Shown here: positions 54,446-63,308 of the stretch, one piece after another
How the letters are laid out: the number at the start of each line of letters is the position of its first letter
How positions within the stretch are numbered: position 1 is the stretch's first letter
Source: Desulfuromonas acetoxidans DSM 684
GTDB lineage: Bacteria; Desulfobacterota; Desulfuromonadia; Desulfuromonadales; Desulfuromonadaceae
DNA length: 64,000 nucleotides
Direction of reading: 5' to 3'
Assembly: GCF_000167355.1 (NCBI RefSeq)
Contig: NZ_AAEW02000014.1
Coordinates: 1-64,000, forward strand
The notes under the pieces: model-generated
The model's input: only the letters and a program-made list of their open reading frames with translations
Told to the model about the DNA's origin: nothing
The model's database searches: none
Program-made: the position numbers and the translations under genes

Positions 54446-55444
54446 ATGACCCGCCAGGAACACCTAAGCTACTTCATCCGCCTGCATCGCACCGGCCTCA
54501 CGGTGACGCTGCTGTGCGCGTTGATTGTGCTCTATCCGCTGGTGCAGGACAACCCCTACACCCTAGGCCTGTCCAACCTGGTCGCCATCCACGTCATCGT
54601 CGTTCTCGGTCTCAACCTGTTCATCGGCTATGCCGGTCAGATATCCCTCGGTCATGCCGCCTTTTTCGGCCTCGGTGCGTACGGCTCGGCCATCGGCACC
54701 GTCACCTATGAGCTGTCCCCCTGGCCAACCATGTTCGGCGTTGCCGTGCTGGTCGCCTTGCTGGCGCTGATCATCGGCGTGCCCACGCTGCGCCTGTCCG
54801 GGCACTACCTGGCCATGGCCACCCTCGGCTTCAATCTGGTGGTCTACACCGTGCTCCAGCAGTGGGATGAAGTGACCGGCGGAGTCAGCGGTTTTTACGG
54901 CATCCCCTCGCTGGCCATCGGCAACTTTGTCTTTGACGACGAAGTGCGCTTCCACTATCTGGTGTGGGCCATGGCGCTGCTCAGTCTGTTGCTGTGCCTC
55001 AACCTGGTGCGCAGCGGTGTCGGTCGTGGTCTGGCAGCCCTGGCTGGCGATGAAACAGCGGCCGCTGCCCTTGGCGTCAACACCCAGATCAGCAAGGTGA
55101 AAGTGTTTGTGCTATCGGCAGTGCTGGCCTCGGTCGCTGGCAGCCTGTACGCCCATTGCTACAACTACATCAGCCCGGCGTCCTTTGATATTTTTGTCTC
55201 CACCGATCTAGTAATCATGGTGGTAATCGGCGGCATGGGGTCGATCTGGGGCTCGCTGTTTGGCGCCACCCTCATCACCCTGTTGCCCGAGTGGATCGAT
55301 GTGTTTGAGTCGTACAAAGATTTCGTTCACGGCGGTATTCTGGTACTGGTGTTGATGTTCCTGCCCCAGGGTTTTGTCACCGGTCTGGTCGATCTGGTCA
55401 AAACCCGTCAGGCTTTACGCAGGAGTCGCCATGCTGCATCTTGA
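54446..55444 (+). CDS. livM: LivM-type branched-chain amino-acid ABC permease
   Basis: A 332-residue permease with nine or so hydrophobic segments and the LivM hallmarks IHVIVVLGLNLFIGYAGQIS, GHAAFFGLGAYGSAI and VIGGMGSIWGSLFGATLI. AAAGGA precedes the ATG. It overlaps livG by 14 bp. It forms the second membrane half with LivH, encoded 3.7 kb upstream. Confidence 0.93.
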   Translation: MTRQEHLSYFIRLHRTGLTVTLLCALIVLYPLVQDNPYTLGLSNLVAIHVIVVLGLNLFIGYAGQISLGHAAFFGLGAYGSAIGTVTYELSPWPTMFGVAVLVALLALIIGVPTLRLSGHYLAMATLGFNLVVYTVLQQWDEVTGGVSGFYGIPSLAIGNFVFDDEVRFHYLVWAMALLSLLLCLNLVRSGVGRGLAALAGDETAAAALGVNTQISKVKVFVLSAVLASVAGSLYAHCYNYISPASFDIFVSTDLVIMVVIGGMGSIWGSLFGATLITLLPEWIDVFESYKDFVHGGILVLVLMFLPQGFVTGLVDLVKTRQALRRSRHAAS

Positions 55445-56207
55445 CGCGGTCAGCAAACAGTTCGGCGGCCTGCCCGCTTTGTCCGACGTCACCTTCAGGG
55501 TGCCGCAAGGGCAGATCACGGCGCTGATCGGCCCCAATGGTGCGGGTAAAAGCACCCTGATCAATTGCATTACCGGTGTGTTGACGCCAACGTGCGGTTC
55601 GATCAGTTTGGCCAACGGAACAAACAGTCAGGAGATCAGCACGTTGCCGTCTCATGCGATCTCTCGACTCGGTGTCGCACGCACCTTTCAGAATCTCAAG
55701 TTGTTCGAGCGGCTGTCGGTGCTCGACAATGTGCTGGCCGGGCTCAATAATGAGGCGGGCAGCAGCCTGATCATGGCCCTGCTGCGCCTGCCTTACCTGC
55801 GCCATCGCGAACGGCAGCTCAAGCTGCGCGCTCTGGAAGCGCTGGACCGTTTCGGTCTGGCTGACAAGGCCGACTGGCCTGCCGGGGTGATGGCCTATGG
55901 CGATAAAAAACGCCTGGAACTGGCGCGCGCCACGGTCAGCCAACCGCAATTGATCCTGCTCGATGAGCCGGTGGCCGGACTCAATGCTACCGAAACTCTG
56001 GCCGTGGAACAACAGTTGCGCCGCCTGCGCCAGGAGGGGCAGACGCTGTTACTGGTGGAACACGACATGGAGCTGGTTATGGGCTTAGCTGATCAGGTGG
56101 TGGTGCTTGACAGTGGGTGTGTTATTGCTTGTGGCACGCCGGATGAAGTGCAGAAGAATCCTCGGGTGTTGGAGGCTTATTTGGGGAGTATGGAGGCGAC
56201 GGCGTAA
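55431..56207 (+). CDS. livG: LivG-type ABC ATPase
   Basis: A 258-residue ATPase: Walker A GPNGAGKST, VARTFQNLKLFERLSVLDNV (Q-loop and LivG-specific segment), signature region MAYGDKKRLELARA, Walker B LILLDEPVAGLN and H-loop LLVEHDMELVM. The signature is YGDKK rather than LSGGQ, as usual for LivG. I use the ATG at 55431 behind AGGAG, which overlaps the livM end. Confidence 0.92.
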   Translation: MLHLDAVSKQFGGLPALSDVTFRVPQGQITALIGPNGAGKSTLINCITGVLTPTCGSISLANGTNSQEISTLPSHAISRLGVARTFQNLKLFERLSVLDNVLAGLNNEAGSSLIMALLRLPYLRHRERQLKLRALEALDRFGLADKADWPAGVMAYGDKKRLELARATVSQPQLILLDEPVAGLNATETLAVEQQLRRLRQEGQTLLLVEHDMELVMGLADQVVVLDSGCVIACGTPDEVQKNPRVLEAYLGSMEATA

Positions 56208-56254
56208 AAGGTTTGCGGGGCTTTTCCTTTTTTGAAGAGACGCGGTGATTTGTA

Positions 56255-56765
56255 GACTTTCCCACGTGACGTGGGGTTGCGCCCCACACGACGCCTGACT
56301 TTCTTTGCTTGTCCAAAGAAAGTCAGCAAAGAAACGACACCCCGCGCCTTGCCCCTTCGGGGTTCCCTCCATAAAAGGGCTCCCTGGCGGAAGGACAAAA
56401 ACTCGGTCTGTTTGCAACAGCCCTCAAACAGTTTGTCCTTCTATTTCGCCAGTCCGCCCTTTTATTCCGGCTGCGTTACAGGGGACCCCGGGAAAAGCAA
56501 AAGCGGGTGGTTGAAAATGGATAAAGTGCTCATATTCAGCACCTAAGCTCCCCCGTTCAGCAGCGCCAAACGCAAGGAGTGTCGACGTGATGGTTGTCGG
56601 CAAACTGTTTGAGCGTCAGCGAGTTTTTGCCGACATCACGGCGTAAGCGACTGAAGTGAGGGAACCCGCAGGGCGCAATGGTCGGGGGTCGATTTTGCGC
56701 CCCTTTTGTCGACGCAAAAGGGGCCCGATGTGTGGGCGCGGAAGCCCACGTCACGTGGGAAAAAG
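56255..56765 (-). repeat. composite intergenic repeat R8 (modules A-B-E)
   Basis: Reverse orientation: E at 56255-56510, B at about 56550-56645, A at about 56650-56765. Module E differs from that of R6 by only a few bases over roughly 230. With R6 it forms a pair of about 0.5-kb inverted repeats around iorA-iorB-livM-livG. It fills the gap between livG and the LivF-PaaK gene. Confidence 0.87.
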
Positions 56766-56822
56766 CCACGCAAACAGATAAAGTTAGCCAAAGCAACATG
56801 CAGAAATAACGGGTAGAAACAA

Positions 56823-58937
56823 ATGACAGCCGAAAACAAAACTCCACTGCTGGAAATCACCAACCTCACCGCCCACTACGGCGCGGCCCAGGCCCTATTC
56901 GGCGTCGATCTAAAAATCCATCAAGGCGAAACCGTTGCCCTGGTCGGCGCCAACGGTGCCGGTAAAAGCACCCTGCTCAAGTGCGTCATGGGCCTGGTCA
57001 CACCCAGCGGCGGCACCATCCACCTCGACGGCCAGCCGGTCACCGGCAGCACTCCGGCCACCATGGTGCGCCACGGCTTGGCGTTCTCCCCGGAAGGGCG
57101 CGAAGTGTTTCCGCACCTCAGTGTCGAGGAAAACCTCACCCTCGGTGCCATGGCCCTTAAACTAAGGCGTGGCGAACAACAGACCCACCTCGATGAAGTC
57201 TATCAACGCTTTGCCAAGCTCAAGGAGCGGCGTAGCCAACTGGCTGGCACCCTGTCCGGTGGTGAACAGCAGATGCTGGCCATGGGCCGGGCATTGATGG
57301 CCCACCCGCGCTTGTTGCTGCTCGACGAACCGAGCCTTGGCCTGGCACCGAAAATCACCGATGAAATCTTTGCCATTATCCACCAACTGTCGCGCAGCGG
57401 CACCACCATCCTGCTGGTGGAGCAAAACGCCGCCCGTGCCCTGAGCGGTTCCGACCGTGCCTATCTGCTGGCCAACGGTGAGATGGTCCAGCAGGGGCAA
57501 AGCGACCAGTTACTTAATGACCCCGCGTTACGTGCCGCCTTTTTGGGGGCGGCCAGCCATGACAGCCCACAGGCCAGCCGCCTCGGCGCCGCCGGTCTGA
57601 CCAATATCCGTCTGGAGAAACCCGATATGCGTCAACAGAACTTTATGCCCGCGTTTGACAACGCAGAACAACTTAAAGCCCACCAGCTGGCCGGTCTGCA
57701 GTGGACCGTGCGTCATGCCTATGAAGGGTCGAGCTTTTACCGCCAGCAACTTGATCATGCCGGGGTGACACCGGAGAGCATCGTCAGCCTTGATGACCTG
57801 CAACGCCTGCCGTTCACCGATGCCAACGACCTGCGCGACGGCTACCCGTTTCCGCTGCGTGCCGTCCCCTTTGAGCAGATTGTCCGTGTTCACGCCAGCT
57901 CCGGCACCACCGGCAAACGCAAGGTGCTGTGCTACACTCAGAAAGATCTCGACAACTGGACTGACTTTTTCGCCCGCTGCTACCAGATGGCCGGAGTGAC
58001 GCCGCTGGACCGCATCCAGATCGCCGTTGGTTACGGTGTGTGGACGGCCGGTATGGGCTTCCAGCTCGGCTGTGAGAAGATCGGCGCCATGGCCGTGCCG
58101 GTCGGGCCGGGCAACATTGACATGCAGATCCAGTTCCTGATCGATTTCCAGTCGACGGTGTTCTGCTCTACGGCCTCCATGGCGTTGTTGATGGCCGAAG
58201 AGATTCACCGTCGCGGTCTGGCCGACCAGATCAATGTCAAGAAGATCATCTATGGTTCCGAGCGCTCGTCGGTGTCGATGCGGCGCAAGATTTCCGAGCT
58301 GTTCGGCGGTGCCGAGTTGTTTGATATCACTGGCTTAACCGAATTGTACGGCCCCGGAACAGGCATCGAGTGCTCCGATCACGACTGCATCCACTACTGG
58401 GGTGACTATTATATTCTGGAGATTGTCGACCCGGAAACCCTGCAACCGGTGCCTGACGGTGAATGGGGTGAGATGGTGGTGACCAGTTTGTGCAAAGAGG
58501 CAGCACCGTTGATTCGCTATCGCACCCACGATATCACCCGCATTATCCCTGGCTCCTGCAGTTGCGGCAATCCGCTGCCGCGCCATTCGCGTATCAAAGG
58601 CCGCTCCGACGACACCATCAAATTCCGCGGTGTCAACATCTACCCGAGCAGCCTCGACACGATTCTCTCCCAGGTGCCGGGGCTGGGCAGTGAGTATCAG
58701 ATTCACCTCAGCCGCGACGACGACTCAGCCCGCGACCACATGCGCATGGTGGTGGAACGCGGCGAGGGCGTGGAGGCCGGACGCAGTGCCGAGCTGATTC
58801 ACGAGGCGGTGCATCAGATCAAGAAGCAACTTCTGGTCAGTGTGGAGCTGGAGGTGGTCGATTACGGCACGTTGCCGCGTTCGGAGAAGAAGAGTCAGCG
58901 GGTGTTTGATACGCGGATTCAGGATGAGATTGTCTGA
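56823..58937 (+). CDS. LivF-type ABC ATPase fused to phenylacetate-CoA ligase
   Basis: One uninterrupted frame of 704 residues. Residues 1-245 are a complete LivF: Walker A GANGAGKST (42-50), FSPEGREVFPHLSVEENL, signature LSGGEQQ, LLLLDEPSLGLAP, ILLVEQNAARAL. After a short linker, residues 269-704 are a complete PaaK-like adenylate-forming ligase with ASSGTTGKRKV, DITGLTELYGPG, APLIRYRTHD and IKGRSDDTIKFRGVNIYPSS. An ATG at 57627 behind TGGAG could also start a free ligase. It would activate imported arylacetates to CoA thioesters at the transporter. Confidence 0.9.
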   Translation: MTAENKTPLLEITNLTAHYGAAQALFGVDLKIHQGETVALVGANGAGKSTLLKCVMGLVTPSGGTIHLDGQPVTGSTPATMVRHGLAFSPEGREVFPHLSVEENLTLGAMALKLRRGEQQTHLDEVYQRFAKLKERRSQLAGTLSGGEQQMLAMGRALMAHPRLLLLDEPSLGLAPKITDEIFAIIHQLSRSGTTILLVEQNAARALSGSDRAYLLANGEMVQQGQSDQLLNDPALRAAFLGAASHDSPQASRLGAAGLTNIRLEKPDMRQQNFMPAFDNAEQLKAHQLAGLQWTVRHAYEGSSFYRQQLDHAGVTPESIVSLDDLQRLPFTDANDLRDGYPFPLRAVPFEQIVRVHASSGTTGKRKVLCYTQKDLDNWTDFFARCYQMAGVTPLDRIQIAVGYGVWTAGMGFQLGCEKIGAMAVPVGPGNIDMQIQFLIDFQSTVFCSTASMALLMAEEIHRRGLADQINVKKIIYGSERSSVSMRRKISELFGGAELFDITGLTELYGPGTGIECSDHDCIHYWGDYYILEIVDPETLQPVPDGEWGEMVVTSLCKEAAPLIRYRTHDITRIIPGSCSCGNPLPRHSRIKGRSDDTIKFRGVNIYPSSLDTILSQVPGLGSEYQIHLSRDDDSARDHMRMVVERGEGVEAGRSAELIHEAVHQIKKQLLVSVELEVVDYGTLPRSEKKSQRVFDTRIQDEIV

Positions 58938-58974
58938 GTTTTTTCCGTTGTGGCAAACTCCATCCGGTCGCGAT

Positions 58975-59415
58975 GGTGGTACCCACGTGACGCGGGCTTC
59001 CGCGCCCGCACGCTGGGTCCCTTTTTCGTCGTAAAAAGGGACAGAAAAACGACACCCTACCATTGCGTCCTACGGGTTCCCTCTCTACGTTCGATGCTGC
59101 TGAACGGAAAGGCTTGGCAGCTCAATAACACACGACTGAAGGGCGGGCACCGTCCCGCCCGTTTGATCAGTGCCACACCAGAGATAAAGTAAGTCGATAG
59201 AGTGTTATCAACGTTTTACGCCAGACATTGATAATGCTCATGATTCGCTGACCTAAAGGGCAGCGAGCCGAATCCATGAAGCAAAACGGAAACAGATGCA
59301 GTGAAGGTTGATCCAGGGTCAGGAGGTATTCAAGCTGGTTTTTGCATACTTTTGAGCGGCTAGTCAAAAGTATGTCGGCTGCCGGGACGAAACCCGGCGA
59401 CCTTGACTTTGTTCT
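58975..59415 (+). repeat. composite intergenic repeat R9 (modules A-C-D, followed by G)
   Basis: The module A stem is GCGGGC (58992-58997) with GCCCGC (59004-59009), where other copies have GTGGGC/GCCCAC. C has GGGCGGG/CCCGCCC, and D has CATACTTTTGA (59345-59355) with TCAAAAGTATG (59364-59374). Module B is missing apart from its outer edge. It begins 38 bp after the LivF-PaaK stop. Confidence 0.83.
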
Positions 59416-59439
59416 CTGATAATTCTCTCCCACCACCCC

Positions 59440-59650
59440 AACCTGTGCCTATACACAGTCACGATTCGCGAATTCGGTAACAAACATTTACGCGTCTCAT
59501 CGTGGTGAGCACTGACACGCTTTGTTAAAGTCATAACCATCAAGGCTTGTTGTGGCAGGCAGGGCTTGGTTCTCCTTTTCTTCCTAGTTGATAGACACAA
59601 TAGACAAAGCCGGTTCGGACGCCTCCCCGAACCGGCTTTGTTGCGTCTAG
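59440..59650 (+). ncRNA. candidate structured RNA element G, copy 2
   Basis: Homologous to 13150-13357 (minus). It ends in the perfect 15-bp stem 59604-59618 with 59627-59641, loop ACGCCTCC, followed by TTGCGT as in copy 1. It lies between module D and the SagB-like gene in the same direction, as copy 1 lies between module D and htpX. Confidence 0.5.
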
Positions 59651-59779
59651 GCTCTCTTTTCACACACGTTTGTTTATATCCTCTGTCCTAAGGCTCTTAC
59701 AGCAGGCCCCTGTTTTACGTCCAAACATCTGTTATGCTGAGATAAACTTCTACGAACCCACAGAGACAGGAGAACCCTC

Positions 59780-60532
59780 ATGCCTCTTCCCACACTTGAG
59801 CAACAACGGGCTTTTCTCAAAGACAACCTGCGTCAGCAGATCAATTTTTACGTGACGGATCAAAACCGCGGTATCGACCCACCGCCACTGCAGCGATCTC
59901 CCCGACCGGAACAGACGCTTGTGCCTCTTCCGGAGGTTGATTTGGAACAGTTTCACGGCACCGATATTCTTGCTGCCATTGCCAACCGGGAGAGCCGTCG
60001 ACGCTATTTGGCCACGCCATTGACCCGCCAAGAACTGGGCTTGCTGTTGTGGGCCACCCAGGGAGTACGTGAAGAGCTTGGCGAGGGCCATGCGTTGCGC
60101 ACCGTACCGTCTGCCGGCTGTCGTCATGCATTTGAAAGTTATGTGCTGGTCTCCGCCGTTGACGGACTGGAAAACGGCATCTACCGCTATCTGCCCCTGC
60201 AACACGCCCTGGTGTGTGAACGTTCGGTTCACGATTTTCGTGACGAGCTTTCGGCGGCCACTTTTCATCAGGTGTTCATCAGTCGGGCTCCGGTGGTTTT
60301 TGCCTGGACCGTGATCCCCTATCGCATGGAATGGCGCTACGATCTGGCAGCGCATCGGGTGATTGCTTTTGATGTCGGCCATGTTTGCCAGAATCTCTAT
60401 CTGGCCTGTGAATCGATCGGGGCCGGGACCTGTGCCATTGCCGCCTATGATCAGGGATTGATGGATAACCTGATCGGTGTCGACGGCCATGACGAGTTTG
60501 TCCTTTACCTGGCTCCGGTTGGAAAAGTGTAA
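59780..60532 (+). CDS. SagB/ThcOx-type FMN nitroreductase-fold oxidoreductase
   Basis: A 250-residue stand-alone member of the SagB/ThcOx nitroreductase branch. The FMN region has ANRESRRRYLATPLTRQELG, LLLWATQGVRE and RTVPSAGCRHAFESYVLV, and the C-terminal half has DVGHVCQNLYLACESIGAGT. Members with RiPP clusters oxidise azolines, but no precursor or cyclodehydratase is present here, so the role is open. AGGAG site before the ATG. Confidence 0.85.
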   Translation: MPLPTLEQQRAFLKDNLRQQINFYVTDQNRGIDPPPLQRSPRPEQTLVPLPEVDLEQFHGTDILAAIANRESRRRYLATPLTRQELGLLLWATQGVREELGEGHALRTVPSAGCRHAFESYVLVSAVDGLENGIYRYLPLQHALVCERSVHDFRDELSAATFHQVFISRAPVVFAWTVIPYRMEWRYDLAAHRVIAFDVGHVCQNLYLACESIGAGTCAIAAYDQGLMDNLIGVDGHDEFVLYLAPVGKV

Positions 60533-60638
60533 TGCGAAAGGGTCTAGAAATATCAGTCATTTGCTTTATACTGAATGCGAATTTTCAATAAGTTATCTGC
60601 CTATTTTTTCAGGCGTTTTCCCTTAAGGAGAATACGGA

Positions 60639-63245
60639 TTGAATCGTGTTCGTGGTTTCCTCCACAGTGCATGGCTTGTCTTGGTGGTTGGCTTTTTGTC
60701 AGTCCCTGCAGGCGTGTGGGCACAACCTGAAACATCCTCCTCAAATGCTTCACGACTCATTCGTGTCGGCCTGTATGACAACCCGCCCAAGATCTGCCGC
60801 GACACCACGGGTCGTCCCTCCGGTCTGTTCATCGACCTGCTGGAAAATATGGCAAGAAGCGAAGGCTGGCAGCTCGAATACGTCGATTGCACCTGGAATG
60901 ACTGTCTGGACAAACTCCAATCCGGCGATATCGACTTAATGCCTGATGTCGCTCGCACAGCAGCACGCGCGCAACGCTTTGATTTCCACACCATCCCTGT
61001 TGTTCATAGCTGGTCAAGTCTGTGGAGTCACAAAAAAATTGAAATCTCCGACTGGATGGATCTAAAAGGGAAGCGGATCGCTATCCTGTCCGGTGCGGTT
61101 CAGCAGGATGCGTTAATTCGCATTCTTAACGGATTTTCCATTCCATTTGAGCAGGTCCCGGTCAACAGCATGGCCGAAGGGTTTCAAGCTGTCGTCAGCG
61201 GTGATGCCGATGTCACTGTGGCCAACAGTTTCTTTGGCGGAATTTACGGTCGTCGCTATGGATTGCGGGAAAATCCGGTGATCTTTGATCCAAGCAGTCT
61301 TTTTTATGCGACGACCAAGGGGCACAATACGGCCGTTCTCAACCGTATTGACGACTACCTGTCACAATGGCGCAGCGAGCAGGGCTCCATCTACTATCAA
61401 TCACTGAAACAAGCCATGTCCCGGCCTCCCGCTCCGGTGTTACCTCGCCAATGGCTGCGCGCTCTGATCAGCGGCGCAGTATTGCTGCTGTTCCTCCTGA
61501 TCATCACAGCACTATTACGCTGGCAGGTTCGCCGCAAAACGGAGGAACTTCGTCGCTTCAAGCAACGCTTTGAATATCTGCAAAAAGCCAGCCCCGTGGT
61601 CCTGTTCAACCTTGCCCTGCCTACCGGTCGCGCGCCTGAAGTGCTCTGGGTCAGTGACAATATCACCCGCCTGTTCGGCTTCACTCCTGAACAAACCTAT
61701 CAGCCGGGCTGGTGGCAAAGCATCATTCATCCGGGTGACCTACAACAGCTTGAGGCCAACATGCGTTCCATGCCGAAAATAGGCCATGGCAGCGTTGAAT
61801 ACCGTCTATATGACAATGATGGCACATTGCGTTATGTGCGCGAGGAACTCCAGTTTCTCCCAGCAACGGCAACCAGTCCGGCTCAAGTGGTCGGCAGTTG
61901 GAATGACATCACGACAAGCCGCGAGCAGCAGGACCAGCTCAGCTTCCTGACCCATTACGATCCGTTGACCCAACTGCCCAACCGCACGCTGTTACACCTG
62001 CAACTGCAGGACGCGCTGGCCCACATTGAAACAGGTCAGGATCAATTGGCAATCCTGAATCTTGACCTGGACCATTTCAAAAAGATCAACGAAACCTTCG
62101 GTTTTGACTTTGGCGATAAAATTTTGCGCCAGACGGCCGGACGCTTAAAGCACCTGCTCCGTCTCGAAGACAGTATTGCCCGCATGGGTGCCGATGAATT
62201 CGTCATCATTATTCAGGGTGAAAACATTGCCGAGCTGGCCTCCAGTATCAGTCGTCGCATCCTCCATCGTCTGGGAACGCCTCTGAATATTGAAGATCAG
62301 GAACTCATCGTAACAACCAGCGTCGGAATCAGCCTGTTTCCAGAGGATGGTGCTGACCCCGAAACCTTGTTGAAAAATGCCGAAATTGCCCGTTATGCAG
62401 CGAAACGCCAGGGCCGCAACCGACTGCACTTTTTCTCGTCCCAGCTCTCGGACAATGTCCGGGAAAATCTGGTCATGGAAAGTGCGCTGCGCAACGCGAT
62501 TGAACGCAAAGAACTGGTGCTCCACTATCAGCCGCAACTGGACTTGAATTCAGGGGATCTGGTCGGCGTTGAAGCGTTGGTGCGTTGGCAGCGGCCAGAG
62601 ATCGGCCTGGTCCCGCCAGGACTGTTCATTCCTCTGGCCGAAGAGATCGGTCTGATCAACGACATCGGCCTGTGGGTACTCGAAGAGGCATGTCGACAGA
62701 CCATCGACTGGGACCGGCAGGGCTATCATGTGCCGCGCATGGCCGTGAATCTGGCCGTTCAACAGATCGAAAGCGGCCACCTACCTCAGCAGGTGTTACA
62801 GATCCTGCAATACACCGGCTTACCGGCACAACGTTTGGAACTTGAAGTGACTGAGTCGGCCATCATGATTGAACCGAAAAAAGCCGCTGACGCCCTGCTG
62901 GAATTTCAGAGCATGGGCATCCGTCTGGCGATTGACGACTTTGGCACCGGCTATTCCAGTCTGGCGTATTTGAAACGACTGCCGCTGGACCGCCTGAAAA
63001 TCGACCGCTCATTTGTCATGGATATCGGCACCAACGCCGGTGACGACATCATCAGTCGCGCCATTATCAACCTGTCCAACAGCCTGGGTATGGACACCGT
63101 TGCCGAGGGGATTGAAAATACAGACCAGTTGGAATTTCTGCGCCGGGAAGGCTGCGAAATCGGTCAGGGCTACCTGTTCAGCAAGCCCTTACCAGCAGAC
63201 GCTGTGATGGCCTTTATGGATAAAAACCCCAGCGACTGGTCATAA
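60639..63245 (+). CDS. SBP3-PAS-GGDEF-EAL c-di-GMP sensor protein
   Basis: An 868-residue protein. A signal sequence precedes a periplasmic SBP_bac_3 domain (about residues 40-265, RLIRVGLYDNPPKICRDTTG), then a transmembrane helix (about 275-295), a PAS domain (about 305-425), a GGDEF domain and an EAL domain. The cyclase motif is degenerate (RMGADEF in place of GGDEF), and the EAL motif is intact (GVEALVRW; DDFGTGYSSLAYL). It is probably a phosphodiesterase controlled by a periplasmic amino acid. TTG start behind AAGGAG. Confidence 0.87.
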   Translation: MNRVRGFLHSAWLVLVVGFLSVPAGVWAQPETSSSNASRLIRVGLYDNPPKICRDTTGRPSGLFIDLLENMARSEGWQLEYVDCTWNDCLDKLQSGDIDLMPDVARTAARAQRFDFHTIPVVHSWSSLWSHKKIEISDWMDLKGKRIAILSGAVQQDALIRILNGFSIPFEQVPVNSMAEGFQAVVSGDADVTVANSFFGGIYGRRYGLRENPVIFDPSSLFYATTKGHNTAVLNRIDDYLSQWRSEQGSIYYQSLKQAMSRPPAPVLPRQWLRALISGAVLLLFLLIITALLRWQVRRKTEELRRFKQRFEYLQKASPVVLFNLALPTGRAPEVLWVSDNITRLFGFTPEQTYQPGWWQSIIHPGDLQQLEANMRSMPKIGHGSVEYRLYDNDGTLRYVREELQFLPATATSPAQVVGSWNDITTSREQQDQLSFLTHYDPLTQLPNRTLLHLQLQDALAHIETGQDQLAILNLDLDHFKKINETFGFDFGDKILRQTAGRLKHLLRLEDSIARMGADEFVIIIQGENIAELASSISRRILHRLGTPLNIEDQELIVTTSVGISLFPEDGADPETLLKNAEIARYAAKRQGRNRLHFFSSQLSDNVRENLVMESALRNAIERKELVLHYQPQLDLNSGDLVGVEALVRWQRPEIGLVPPGLFIPLAEEIGLINDIGLWVLEEACRQTIDWDRQGYHVPRMAVNLAVQQIESGHLPQQVLQILQYTGLPAQRLELEVTESAIMIEPKKAADALLEFQSMGIRLAIDDFGTGYSSLAYLKRLPLDRLKIDRSFVMDIGTNAGDDIISRAIINLSNSLGMDTVAEGIENTDQLEFLRREGCEIGQGYLFSKPLPADAVMAFMDKNPSDWS

Positions 63246-63308
63246 TTTCTCCTCCTGTTCGTCTAAAAAGCTTGCTATAATGGCGTCTTATCCTCACAGA
63301 GGCCATCA

